A program made the position numbers and the translations under genes. Under the pieces are notes generated by a model. That model was not told the origin of the DNA and made no database searches. It saw nothing but the letters and a program-made list of their open reading frames with translations. Shown one piece after another: positions 39,711-48,568 of a stretch of DNA of 64,000 nucleotides (position 1 is the first letter of the stretch; each line of letters begins with the position of its first letter). Source of the DNA: Tahibacter aquaticus (GTDB lineage: Bacteria > Pseudomonadota > Gammaproteobacteria > Xanthomonadales > Rhodanobacteraceae); the NCBI RefSeq assembly GCF_004363655.1, contig NZ_SNZH01000011.1:1-64000 (forward strand), written 5' to 3'.

Positions 39711-40894
39711 AGCGTCTTGCCATCGTGGTACAGCGCTGCCATGCGCAGATTGCCGGCGGCTCCGAGGCGCTGGCCTGGCATTACGCCCAGCTGCTCGGCA
39801 CGCAATTCCAGGTCGATATTCTGACCAGCTGCGCGCTGGACTACCGCAGCTGGGACAACACCCTGCCCGCCGGCGAAGAATGGCGCGACGGCATCCGCAT
39901 CCTGCGTTTTGCCAGCGCCTGGCCGCGGGGCAGCTGGTTCAACGAACTGCACCGGCGCCTGCTGCACAGCTACGCCCAGGATGTGGAACGCGGCGGTGCC
40001 GGTGCCATCGCCTGGCGTGCGCCGCTGGCGGAACAGTTCGTACGCGCGCAGGGGCCATGGTGCCCTGGCCTGATTGATCATCTGGCGCAACATCACGCCG
40101 ACTACCAGGCTGTGCTGTTCTGCACCTACCTCTATCCGACCAGCTATTTCGGCCTGGAAACCGTGCCGCAGCACAAGCGCTTTCTGATACCGACCCTGCA
40201 CGACGAACCGCCGGCCTACCTGCCCATCTACGCCCAGGCCGCGCGCCGGGCGCGGCTGATCTGGCTGACCGCGGCAGAACGCCGCCTCGGTGCACGCTTG
40301 TGGAAAGTGGAACATGGCGAGGTAATCGGCATGGCCGTCGACACCGCGCCAGCGGCACCCGCCGCGGCACAACGCCCCTACCTGCTGTACTGCGGCCGCA
40401 TCGACGAAAGCAAAGGCTGCCGCGAGCTGATCGCCGCATTCCGCCAGCTGCGCCGCCAGCGCCTGGACACGGCAGACCTGGTGCTGACCGGCGCCGATCA
40501 CCTGCAGGTGCGCGAAGGCGACGGCGTGCGCTACCTCGGCTTCGTCGACGAAGCGCACAAGCACGCGCTGATGGCCGGTGCCCGCGCCTTCGTCATGCCG
40601 TCGCGCTGGGAAAGCTTCAGCATCGTCACCCTGGAAGCGCTGGCCCAGGGCACGCCGGTCATCGTCAACGGCGATTGCGACGTACTGGCCGACCATGTCG
40701 CCCATTCCCAGGCGGGCTGGAGCTTCCACGACACGGCCGGGCTGGTGCGCTGCATGAACCTGGCGCTGGACCTGCCCGCCGCGGCACGGGAAACCATGGC
40801 GCGGCAGGCACGCCGCTACGTCGCCGGCAATTTCGCCCGGCACACGATTGCCGAAAAACTGACCGCCTGCGTGGAAGGTGTCGCAGCCGGCTGA
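39707..40894 (+). CDS. GT4 family glycosyltransferase
   Basis: A 395-residue GT-B enzyme: MKRLAIVVQRCHAQIAGGSE at the N-terminus (the GGSE acceptor loop), a long insertion at about 60-120, LLYCGRIDESKGCRELIAAF at the donor domain and MPSRWESFSIVTLEALAQGT as the E-x7-E motif. It follows the previous GT4 with a four-base ATGA overlap and ends the plus-strand half of the glycan locus. Specificity unknown. Its stop lies 21 bases from the convergent phoQ-like gene. Confidence 0.92.
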   Translation: MKRLAIVVQRCHAQIAGGSEALAWHYAQLLGTQFQVDILTSCALDYRSWDNTLPAGEEWRDGIRILRFASAWPRGSWFNELHRRLLHSYAQDVERGGAGAIAWRAPLAEQFVRAQGPWCPGLIDHLAQHHADYQAVLFCTYLYPTSYFGLETVPQHKRFLIPTLHDEPPAYLPIYAQAARRARLIWLTAAERRLGARLWKVEHGEVIGMAVDTAPAAPAAAQRPYLLYCGRIDESKGCRELIAAFRQLRRQRLDTADLVLTGADHLQVREGDGVRYLGFVDEAHKHALMAGARAFVMPSRWESFSIVTLEALAQGTPVIVNGDCDVLADHVAHSQAGWSFHDTAGLVRCMNLALDLPAAARETMARQARRYVAGNFARHTIAEKLTACVEGVAAG

Positions 40895-40915
40895 GTCCGG
40901 GCCGGCGAGTGCACT

Positions 40916-42298
40916 TCAGCTGACGGCTTCGAACCGCACCACGAACAAGGCACCGCCCAGCGCCTCGGAACGCTGCACCGACAGCGTGCCGCGGTAGCCC
41001 TTGACGATGTCCTGCACGATGGCCAGGCCGATGCCGTGGCCTTGCACGCGCTCGTCGCCGCGCACGCCGCGCTGCAGCAGGTGCTCGACCTTCTCCGGAG
41101 GAATGCCCGGACCGTCATCTTCCACGCGCAGCTCCAGGCCGGACCTGCGCATGCGCGGCGTCTTGATCACATGCGCCGTCAGCAGTACGCGGCGGTCGGT
41201 CCATTTGAAGGCGTTTTCCAGCAGATTGCCGAGCAACTCCATCAGGTCGCCCTGGGCGCCGAAGAAGCGCGCATCCGGGTCCAGCTCGAATTCGCACAGC
41301 ACGCGCTTGGCCGCGTAGACCTTTTCCAGGCTGGCCACGATGCCTTCGGCCGCGTTCTCGATCGCCAGCGGCGTGGAGAACACCTGGTGTCGCGACGCCG
41401 TGGCGCGGGACAGCTGGTAGGAAACGATGTCGTGCATGCGCTGCGACTGGGCGCTGACGCTGCGGCGCAGGTTCTGGTAACCCGAATCGCTGTCGATCTC
41501 GCTGCGCAGTACCGCCAGCGGCGTCTTCAGGCTGTGCGCCAGGTCGGACATGGTATTACGGTAGCGGTCCAGCTGTTCGCGGCCGAAGTCGATCAGCTCG
41601 TTCAGGCTGCCGGTCAGCGGTTCGATCTCGGCCGGGTACTGGCCGGGCAGCCGATCGGCATCGCCATTCATAACATTGTCCACATCACGCACCATGCGGC
41701 GTAGTGGACTCAAGCCCCAGCGCAGCAGGGCAATCTGCAGCAGCAGCAGAACGATGGCCAGCGCGCCCAGCCAGCGCACCAGGGTGCGGCGGTAGGCGTC
41801 GATCTGGCGCAGGAACGGCTGGTCGCTCTGCGCCACGTGCACGGTCAGGGCAACGGGCTTGCGTTCGTCCACTTCCCAGCTGACGCCCTGGGAAAACACG
41901 AATACGCGGCCGACCGCGTTGTCGACCGGCCCTTCGAAGCGCGTTTCGCCCACTGGCAGGCGTGTATCGAAAGCCAGCTCGCGTCCCAGCGCCGAGGGCG
42001 ATTCCCAGCGCAGCGACTCGCTGTCGCCGACAACCACGGCGTAAAGGCCGGAACCAGGCCGGTTGAATTCGGGGTCGGGCAGGGTTTCCGGCGGCAGCAG
42101 CTTGGTGCCGCGCAGCACGTCGGAACCGGCCAGGTAGGCGTAGACATAGCCTTGCAGGCGGTCGCGCATGGCTGCGACCGTCGCGTCGTAATACGCCTTG
42201 TCCAGGGCAAACCCGGTCACGCCGAGAAAAGCCGCCAGCGCAAGGCCGGCGGCTACGGTGGAACGCGCCTGCAGCGACAGCGGCCGCCGCTGTGACAT
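40916..42298 (-). CDS. phoQ: PhoQ-like sensor histidine kinase
   Basis: A 460-residue inner-membrane kinase. Two membrane spans flank a periplasmic sensor domain (about 40-160), then HAMP, the phosphoacceptor box with H255 (SDLAHSLKTPLAVLRSEID), and the ATPase domain (GNLLENAFKWTDRRVLL, LRVEDDGPGIP, GHGIGLAIVQDIVKGYRGTL). The H-box Ser-Leu-Lys-Thr-Pro form and the order PepSY, regulator, kinase match the PhoPQ system of xanthomonads, which senses low divalent cations or cationic peptides. The PhoP gene is 5 bases upstream. The paired name is by similarity. Confidence 0.85.
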   Translation of the reverse strand: MSQRRPLSLQARSTVAAGLALAAFLGVTGFALDKAYYDATVAAMRDRLQGYVYAYLAGSDVLRGTKLLPPETLPDPEFNRPGSGLYAVVVGDSESLRWESPSALGRELAFDTRLPVGETRFEGPVDNAVGRVFVFSQGVSWEVDERKPVALTVHVAQSDQPFLRQIDAYRRTLVRWLGALAIVLLLLQIALLRWGLSPLRRMVRDVDNVMNGDADRLPGQYPAEIEPLTGSLNELIDFGREQLDRYRNTMSDLAHSLKTPLAVLRSEIDSDSGYQNLRRSVSAQSQRMHDIVSYQLSRATASRHQVFSTPLAIENAAEGIVASLEKVYAAKRVLCEFELDPDARFFGAQGDLMELLGNLLENAFKWTDRRVLLTAHVIKTPRMRRSGLELRVEDDGPGIPPEKVEHLLQRGVRGDERVQGHGIGLAIVQDIVKGYRGTLSVQRSEALGGALFVVRFEAVS

Positions 42299-42303
42299 CA
42301 AAA

Positions 42304-42996
42304 CTACTCCGCTGCGGAATCGCTGCGCGGAATGGCGAAGCGGTAGCCACGCCCGCGCACGGTCTCGATCGGCTTGAGATGGCCGTCCGGATCGAGCTTG
42401 CGCCGCAGACGGCCGATAAAGACTTCGAGCACGTTGGAATCGCGGTCGAAATCCTGCTGGTAGATGTGCTCGGTGAGATCGGCCTTGGACACCAGCTCGC
42501 CCGCATGCAGCATCAGGTATTCCAGCACCTTGTATTCGTAGCTGGTGAGGTCGACCGGCTTGCCGTCGACGGTGATGCTCTGCGCGGTGGTATCGAGCTG
42601 CACCGGGCCGCATTCGAGCACCGGCTTGGTCCAGCCGGTGGCGCGGCGCACCAGGGCATTGAGGCGGGCCAGCAGTTCTTCCACGTGGAAGGGCTTGACC
42701 AGGTAATCGTCGGCGCCGGCCTTGAGGCCTTCGACCTTGTCCTGCCAGCTGGACCGCGCCGTCAGGATGAGAATGGGGTAGCGCTGGCCCTCGTCGCGCA
42801 GTGCCTTGACCAGGTCCATGCCCGGACGCTTGGGCAGGCCCAGGTCGATCACGGCCACGTCGAAAGGCATTTCGCGGCCGAGGTAAAGGCCTTCGTCACC
42901 ATCGGCTGCACTGTCAACCGCATAGCCTTCGCGCTTCAGGCGCGCGGCCAGGGTTTCCCGCAGCGGGGCCTCGTCTTCGACCAGCAGGACTCGCAT
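42304..42996 (-). CDS. phoP: PhoP-like response regulator
   Basis: A 230-residue OmpR-class regulator: receiver with the acidic pair at 8-9, phosphoacceptor D51 (FDVAVIDLGLP), conserved Thr and Lys (LTARSSWQDKVEG, DDYLVKPFHVEELL), and a winged helix at about 125-225 (LTSYEYKVLEYLMLHAGELV, VRGRGYRFAIPRSDS). Its start overlaps the stop of the PepSY gene (TAATG), so the three genes form one transcript: PepSY, regulator, kinase. Paired with the kinase at 40916-42298. Confidence 0.9.
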   Translation of the reverse strand: MRVLLVEDEAPLRETLAARLKREGYAVDSAADGDEGLYLGREMPFDVAVIDLGLPKRPGMDLVKALRDEGQRYPILILTARSSWQDKVEGLKAGADDYLVKPFHVEELLARLNALVRRATGWTKPVLECGPVQLDTTAQSITVDGKPVDLTSYEYKVLEYLMLHAGELVSKADLTEHIYQQDFDRDSNVLEVFIGRLRRKLDPDGHLKPIETVRGRGYRFAIPRSDSAAE

Positions 42997-43250
42997 TATC
43001 GGTTCTCCTTAACGTCTTCCGCGGGAATCTTCACGACCTGGACTCGCCCGTCGCGGGTCAGCAGTTTGATCCGGTAGAGCTTCTTCTTGCCGATCGTGAC
43101 TTCTTCGGCCTTCAGCACCCGTCCCTGAATTTCCTGCTGCACCTGCTCCACTGCATCTTCCAGCGTGCGCTGTGCAAACGCCGTGGACCCGAACGCGGTC
43201 AGCGCGATCAGGGTCAAGGGACGCAGCAGAGAGACCACCGATCGGTGCAT
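42996..43250 (-). CDS. Secreted PepSY-domain protein
   Basis: An 84-residue protein: signal peptide MHRSVVSLLRPLTLIALTAF (cleavage near AFA-QRT) and one PepSY domain (LEDAVEQVQQEIQGRVLKAE, KLYRIKLLTRDGRVQVVKIP). It is the first gene of the phoP-phoQ operon. Small PepSY proteins next to PhoPQ are common in xanthomonads and may modulate the kinase in the periplasm; that role is inferred. The stop overlaps the phoP start. Confidence 0.85.
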   Translation of the reverse strand: MHRSVVSLLRPLTLIALTAFGSTAFAQRTLEDAVEQVQQEIQGRVLKAEEVTIGKKKLYRIKLLTRDGRVQVVKIPAEDVKENR

Positions 43251-43370
43251 GTGTTCATCTTAGCGAGGGCGTCCGAGTCTCGATAGCAGGGATTGAATTG
43301 CACCTGAACTGGGCGAATGGACAGTCTTGCGCCCAGCACGCCCGGCCCGGGCCAGCTGCCATGTTGGACA

Positions 43371-43523
43371 TGCGGCGCAATTCGCTGCGCTCATCGACGC
43401 CCTACGAACGCACGCCGGGGCACTCGCAGGGTGCGATGAGCGAACGCGAATTGCAGCGCCAAGTACCGCCAGCCGCGTCCATCCCAGGTCATGCGGCGCC
43501 ATTCGCCGCGCTCATCGGCGCCC
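43371..43523. repeat. REP-like repeat cluster (two direct, one inverted copy)
   Basis: TGCGGCGCAATTCGCTGCGC (43371-43390, continuing TCATCGACGCCC) recurs as a near copy at 43492-43523. A shorter inverted copy, GCGATGAGCGAACGCGAATT at 43433-43452 plus GCAGCGCC, lies between them. The three copies fill most of the 303-base gap between the PepSY and ctlX genes, the layout of a small REP/BIME element. No gene is present in this gap. Confidence 0.65.
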
Positions 43524-43553
43524 GGCGAAATTCGGCGCCGCCGGCACAAAGCC

Positions 43554-44462
43554 CTAGTACATCTCGCCGACGCAGCAGCGCAGGCTGCCGCCGGCCTTCT
43601 CGATCTCGGGCAAGGCCACGGCTTCGATGCGGAATCCCCAGCTGGCCAGATCCTGGCGCTGGTCCGGGCCCAGCGACACCGCTGCGCGTTCGCTCATCCA
43701 GACGCTATCGTCGCTCAATGCGATGCAGTTGCCCGCATAGTCGGCCTTCTGCGCGGCACTGAGCAGCAGGGTCCGCGGTGCGTAGGCCTGCGCCAGCGCC
43801 TGGGCCACGGCCGCATCGGCAAAGCCGCCGGGTGCAATGACCAGCGCGCGCCCGGCCAGCACCGACATCACCACATTGGTGTGGTATTCGCCGTCAGCCA
43901 GCTCGAAACAGAAGGTGAGGCGCAGCCCGAACGCCGCATGCATCGCCGCCGCACCGGCCTCGTCGCAGCGCTCGCTCAGGCCGCAATAGCCGATGCCGCG
44001 GGCGCGGTCGATCACCAGGCAGCCGGTCAGCTCGGCCACGCCATCCAGTGTGGACAAGTCAATTTCTTGATAAGCGGCAATATCGCGAAAGAAACCGCGG
44101 ATGTCCGGGCGCTCGGCCTCGCGCTGGCGTACCGGATGCCGCATGCGGCCGATGATGCTGCGCCCGGGCGCAGTGGCAAACACATTGTTCGGAAACACCG
44201 CGTCCGGCGTCTGCGCATCACCGGGAAAACACACCGTCGGCAGCAGCGCACTGACGCGCCGCGCCAGCTGCGCATGCTCGGCCAGCGCGGCGTTCGCATC
44301 CACGCCGGCGTGCATGGCCATGTAGCGGTTGTCGCTGGCCGACTGCTCGGCCAGGTGGAAACCCAGCGGCGTAACCAGGAATGCGCCTCGTGCACAGCCG
44401 GGCGCAGTGGCCGGCAGCTGGGCGAACTGGCGCTGGAAATCGGCAATCGAGCGTGTGATCAC
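43554..44462 (-). CDS. ctlX: Citrulline utilization hydrolase CtlX (amidinotransferase family)
   Basis: A 302-residue guanidino-group-modifying enzyme. MVITRSIADFQRQFAQLPAT begins at GTG 44462, which has GGAG about 7 bases upstream; longer frames are rejected. Family motifs: TPDAVFPNNVFAT, IGRMRHPVRQREAERPDI, ELADGEYHTNVVMSVL (with the active-site His), the loop GNCIALSDDSVWMSERA, and the C-terminal Cys pair in GGSLRCCVGEMY supplying the nucleophile. It belongs to the CtlX/COG4874 group, beta-propeller relatives of arginine deiminase, and probably hydrolyses citrulline or a similar compound. It is not in an obvious catabolic operon here. Confidence 0.85.
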   Translation of the reverse strand: MITRSIADFQRQFAQLPATAPGCARGAFLVTPLGFHLAEQSASDNRYMAMHAGVDANAALAEHAQLARRVSALLPTVCFPGDAQTPDAVFPNNVFATAPGRSIIGRMRHPVRQREAERPDIRGFFRDIAAYQEIDLSTLDGVAELTGCLVIDRARGIGYCGLSERCDEAGAAAMHAAFGLRLTFCFELADGEYHTNVVMSVLAGRALVIAPGGFADAAVAQALAQAYAPRTLLLSAAQKADYAGNCIALSDDSVWMSERAAVSLGPDQRQDLASWGFRIEAVALPEIEKAGGSLRCCVGEMY

Positions 44463-44496
44463 GACAGGCTCCAACAGGGGAAAAAGCGACCGGCGC

Positions 44497-47400
44497 CTAC
44501 GGCGCGCCACGCGGCACGTCCAGCCAGGCCGGTTCGTGTTCGTGGCCGCGGCTTTGCGCCAGCACGGCGCGGTCGCGGCCCTGGTGCTTGGCGCGGTACA
44601 GGGCCGCATCGGCAATGCGCAGGCAGGCGTCCAGGCTCAGCACGCCGGGTGCGGCGCTATCGAACGGAAACGCGCAGACACCGAGCGAACAGGTCACGGC
44701 CAATGGCTCCACGCCGAACACGAACGGCCGCCCGCCGATGCCGTCGAGCACGCGCCGCGCCGCGGCGGCCAGGCTGTCGCGATCGGTATCGCGCAGCACC
44801 AGCAGGAATTCCTCGCCGCCCCAGCGCAGCAATACATCGCCTTCCCGCGCCTGGCTGCGCAGGCGTGCGGCAATTTCCACCAGTACCGCATCACCGACGG
44901 CATGGCCGTGGCGGTCGTTGATCTGCTTGAAGTGATCGCAGTCGATCAGCACCAGGCCCAGCACCGTGCGCGTATCGCCTTCCTCGGCGCGGCGCAGCGC
45001 GCGGGCGCATTCGGCCGGCATTTCCAGGCTGAAATGGCGCCGGTTCCACAAGCCGGTCAGCGGATCGGTCAGCGAGGCATGCTCCAGGCGGCGGTTGGCA
45101 TCGGCCAGTTCGCGCGTACGCAGTGCCACTTCGCGCTGCAGCTGTCCCGCGCGGCGGGCCAGGTGGCGGTTGCGCCAGCGCCCGGCGAGCAAGCCGGCCA
45201 GCAGCAAGGCAATGCCGAAACCGATCAGGGCCGGCACGGTCTGCCACCACGGCGCCTTGAGCTGGAACGCAATCTCGATCGGCGCAGCTTCGACGCCGTA
45301 GGCATCCTGCGCGCGCAGGCGCAAGCGGTAGGCGCCCGGCGGCAGGCGGCTGAACTGGAATTGCGGATCGACCACCCAGGCCGGACTGTCGCCGCGCAGG
45401 CCGACCAGTTCGGCGCGATAGCGAATCTGCTGCGGCCGCTCGTAGGCGAGCAGGGAAACTTCCGCACGCACGCTGTTATCGCCAGCGGCCAGGCGCGTGC
45501 CCGGTTCCAGCAGCGTGCCGCGCTCGGTACTGGCCTCGCGCAGGCGCAAGGGCGCCGCCGGGCCGGCCGTGGCTTCCTGGGCCGGGTCGTACAAGGCCAG
45601 TCCGTCGACGCTGCCGGCCCAGACCCGGCCGCGCGCGTCCACGTACGAGGCGCGGTTGAATTCCAGCCCGGGCAGGCCGTCTTCCATGCCGAAATGCGTG
45701 ACCTGCTGCAGCAGCAGCGAATCGGCCAGTGGATCGGCAAAGGTATAGCGCGTGACGCCGTCGGAACCGAACACGTACAGGCGGCCGGCCTGATCCACCG
45801 CCTGCTGATAGACCTGCCCCGCCGGCCGCGCCGCCGCCGGCAAGCCGACACAGCGCAGCGGGCCACCCAGATCGACGCGCACGACGCCGGCGCGGCTGGC
45901 TACCCACAATGCCTGGCGGCCGTCGGCGCTGCGCTGCAATTGCATGTCGAGCAATTCCGGACTGGGCAGGCAGCCGTCCGGCACGGCGTGCCAGCCCGCT
46001 TCGTCGCGCCAGAGCAGGCCCGACGCGGTCGCTGCCCACAGACGCTCGCGCCCATCCGTCGCCGGGGCAAGCAGCAGCTTGCGCACCATTGGCGCGCCGT
46101 CGGCCAGGGGCAGATGCTCGCGCTGTATGACGCCCTTGCTCAGGCGCGCCAGGCCATGCCGCGTGGCAATCCACAGGTGATGGCCGTCGAACGCGTCCTG
46201 GGCAATCACGTCGAGCACGGTCAGGCCGGGCAGGTCGCTGTTATCGGCGCTGTACTGGCGCACGCTGCCTTTTTCGAGGCCGATCACCCCTTGGTCGGTG
46301 GCCAGCCAGACGGTCGCGCCGTCGCGCACCAGGGCAAACACCGTGCTGCGTTCGTACGGCGGCGGCAGGAAGCGCTGCCAGCTGCCGCCCATCCAGCGCG
46401 CCGGCCCTTCCACCGTGCCTATCCAGGGCGAATCCACGCCATCGGGAAATACTGCCCGGCCAATGCCGAACACCACGCGATGCGGCAGGCCGTGGCGCTC
46501 GTCCAGCGCCGCCCAGCGGCCGGGTTCGCGCCGCACCACGCCGGACGAGGTCGTGCCCAGCCACAGGATCCGATGCGTCGCCGATTCGCCGGTTTCCAGC
46601 AGGCTGCGCACGCCATCCTCGGGCAGGCCTTCGGCGCGCGTGACCAGCTGCACACTGCCGTCTTCACCCAGTTCCGCCAGCCCGGCCCGTGCCAGGCCGA
46701 CCCGCAGCAGCGGCCGGCCGTCGCGATCGACGCCGGGCAGCAGCGGCGCCGCCGTGCCTTCGGGAAATCCCGTTGTAGCGTCGTATACAACCAGCCTGCC
46801 CTGCGCCAGCCGGGCCAGGCCGCGGCCGGTGCCTATCCACAGATCGCGCCCGTCCGCGCCGCCCCACAGCACGAGCGAACGCACGGCATCGTTGGGCAGG
46901 CCGTCACGCTTGCCCAGATGCCAGTCGGCCAGCTGCGGTGCCGCGCCGTCGGGATCGTCCAGGCGGAACAGGCCCGCTTCATTGGTACCTATCCACAAGG
47001 CCGCGCCGTTCGGACCCTGGCCTTGCAGCAGCGCCGCCACTTCGAGCTTCTGCGTGGCCTGCAGCAGCGTGCAGCCCGCCGCATCGCAGCGATACACGCC
47101 GCGCGGCGTACCGGCAAACACCGAAGACTCGTTGCGCAGCAGCAGCGCTTCCAGCGCCAGCTCCGCCGGCAGGCCCGGCACGCTGTGCACGCGGCCGCTG
47201 CCGTCGCGCCGCCACAGGCCGACGCTGTCGCTGCCTATCCAGAGCGAGCCGTCGCCGCTGGCCACCAGATGCATCACATACGGCCGCACGCCGGCGCGTT
47301 CCGGCAGGGCAATGCGCCGCCATTGACGCCCGTCGAACTGGGCCAGGCCGTCTTCGGTGCCGGCATAGACATAGCCGGCACTGTCCTGCGCCAGCGCATG

Positions 47401-47574
47401 CACCGTGTTCTGCGGCAAGCCGTCGGCCGTGCTGTAGCGGCGCAGCGCCGCCCATTCCAGCTCGCCGCGTCCGCGCGGCGCCGGACCGTCGACCACCACC
47501 GGCGCCGCCATCGACGGCAGCACCGCCACAATCAATAAAAGTACAAAAAGGCTAAGCCGCCGCACGCAGCGCAT
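44497..47574 (-). CDS. Periplasmic beta-propeller diguanylate cyclase
   Basis: A 1025-residue membrane protein. Signal/anchor (LSLFVLLLIVAVLPSMA), then about 14 two-component-regulator propeller repeats (YSTADGLPQNTVHALAQDSA, LWIGTNEAGLFRLDDPD, LWIATRHGLARLSKG), a Y_Y_Y domain at about 670-770, one membrane span (VPALIGFGIALLLAGLLAG), a short coiled coil and a GGDEF domain with GGEEF at 919-923 preceded by an RxxD inhibitory-site motif (REGD). It would make cyclic di-GMP in response to a periplasmic ligand such as a glycan. ATG 47574 overlaps the end of dusA by 23 bases; a GTG at 47565 is also possible. Confidence 0.9.
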   Translation of the reverse strand: MRCVRRLSLFVLLLIVAVLPSMAAPVVVDGPAPRGRGELEWAALRRYSTADGLPQNTVHALAQDSAGYVYAGTEDGLAQFDGRQWRRIALPERAGVRPYVMHLVASGDGSLWIGSDSVGLWRRDGSGRVHSVPGLPAELALEALLLRNESSVFAGTPRGVYRCDAAGCTLLQATQKLEVAALLQGQGPNGAALWIGTNEAGLFRLDDPDGAAPQLADWHLGKRDGLPNDAVRSLVLWGGADGRDLWIGTGRGLARLAQGRLVVYDATTGFPEGTAAPLLPGVDRDGRPLLRVGLARAGLAELGEDGSVQLVTRAEGLPEDGVRSLLETGESATHRILWLGTTSSGVVRREPGRWAALDERHGLPHRVVFGIGRAVFPDGVDSPWIGTVEGPARWMGGSWQRFLPPPYERSTVFALVRDGATVWLATDQGVIGLEKGSVRQYSADNSDLPGLTVLDVIAQDAFDGHHLWIATRHGLARLSKGVIQREHLPLADGAPMVRKLLLAPATDGRERLWAATASGLLWRDEAGWHAVPDGCLPSPELLDMQLQRSADGRQALWVASRAGVVRVDLGGPLRCVGLPAAARPAGQVYQQAVDQAGRLYVFGSDGVTRYTFADPLADSLLLQQVTHFGMEDGLPGLEFNRASYVDARGRVWAGSVDGLALYDPAQEATAGPAAPLRLREASTERGTLLEPGTRLAAGDNSVRAEVSLLAYERPQQIRYRAELVGLRGDSPAWVVDPQFQFSRLPPGAYRLRLRAQDAYGVEAAPIEIAFQLKAPWWQTVPALIGFGIALLLAGLLAGRWRNRHLARRAGQLQREVALRTRELADANRRLEHASLTDPLTGLWNRRHFSLEMPAECARALRRAEEGDTRTVLGLVLIDCDHFKQINDRHGHAVGDAVLVEIAARLRSQAREGDVLLRWGGEEFLLVLRDTDRDSLAAAARRVLDGIGGRPFVFGVEPLAVTCSLGVCAFPFDSAAPGVLSLDACLRIADAALYRAKHQGRDRAVLAQSRGHEHEPAWLDVPRGAP

Positions 47575-48568
47575 CGCGTTGCTCCAGCGCTGCCAGAATC
47601 ACCTCGATGCCGGCCTTTTCCCGGTGCGCCTGCTCGCTCAGCACGCGGCGGAAGCCCCGCGCACCCGGCAAGCCCTGGTACAGGCCCAGCAGATGCCGCG
47701 TGATGTGCTTGAGCGCCGTGCCGCGCTCCAGCTCGTTTTCGATATACGGCAGCATGCGGCGCAAAATGTCGTCGCGGTCGGGCAGCGGCTCGCCGTAGAC
47801 CGCATGCTCGACCCGCGCCAGCACGTAGGGATCGTGATACGCCGCACGCCCGATCATCACACCGTCGACCTGCTGCAGATGCTCCAGCGTCGTCTGCTCG
47901 CAGACGATGCCGCCGTTGATCACGATGCACAGCTGCGGAAAATCCTTTTTCAACTGGTATACCCGCGCATAGTTCAGCGGCGGAATCTCGCGATTTTCCC
48001 TCGGCGACAGCCCCTGCAGCCAGGCCTTGCGCGCATGCACCACCAGCGTGCCCACGCCAGCGCCGACCATGTGCTCGGTAAAGCGCTGCAGATCGGCATA
48101 GTCGTCCTGCTCGTCCACGCCGATACGGCATTTCACCGTCACCGGCAGCGGCACCGCCTCGCGCATGGCCGATACACAATCCGCCACCAGCGCCGGCTCG
48201 CGCATCAGGCAGGCACCGAAACGCCCCATCTGCACCCGGTCGGAAGGGCAGCCCACGTTGAGATTGATTTCCGCATAGCCCGCCTCGGCACCATAACGCG
48301 CCGCCTGCGCCAGTTCCTCCGGTTCTGCCCCGCCCAGTTGCAAGGCAACCGGCCGCTCGAACGCGCTATGCCGCAACAGATAGCCGCGCTTGCCATGCAG
48401 CAGCGCCGCGGCAGTAACCATCTCGGTATACAGGCGGGCATGCGGCGACAGCATGCGATGGAAGTAGCGGCAGTGCCGGTCTGTCCATTCCATCATCGGC
48501 GCAACGGAAATCCGCCAGTCGGCGCAATTCATTGATTGGACTTTATTTTTTTCTTCGGCAAGGCTCAT
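47552..48568 (-). CDS. dusA: tRNA-dihydrouridine(20/20a) synthase DusA
   Basis: A 338-residue flavoenzyme that reduces U20/U20a of tRNA. The opening SVAPMMEWTDRHCRYFHRML, the catalytic-Cys segment EINLNVGCPSDRVQMGRFGA, VTVKCRIGVDE, VVHARKAWLQGLSPRENREI and INGGI, with the FMN phosphate site GRAAYHDPYVL, are all diagnostic of DusA rather than DusB/C. Start uncertain: ATG 48568 (MSLAEEK) and ATG 48532 (MNCADW) both lack a good ribosome site. The 3' end overlaps the start of the diguanylate cyclase gene, so the two are cotranscribed and probably coupled. Confidence 0.93.
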   Translation of the reverse strand: MSLAEEKNKVQSMNCADWRISVAPMMEWTDRHCRYFHRMLSPHARLYTEMVTAAALLHGKRGYLLRHSAFERPVALQLGGAEPEELAQAARYGAEAGYAEINLNVGCPSDRVQMGRFGACLMREPALVADCVSAMREAVPLPVTVKCRIGVDEQDDYADLQRFTEHMVGAGVGTLVVHARKAWLQGLSPRENREIPPLNYARVYQLKKDFPQLCIVINGGIVCEQTTLEHLQQVDGVMIGRAAYHDPYVLARVEHAVYGEPLPDRDDILRRMLPYIENELERGTALKHITRHLLGLYQGLPGARGFRRVLSEQAHREKAGIEVILAALEQRDALRAAA

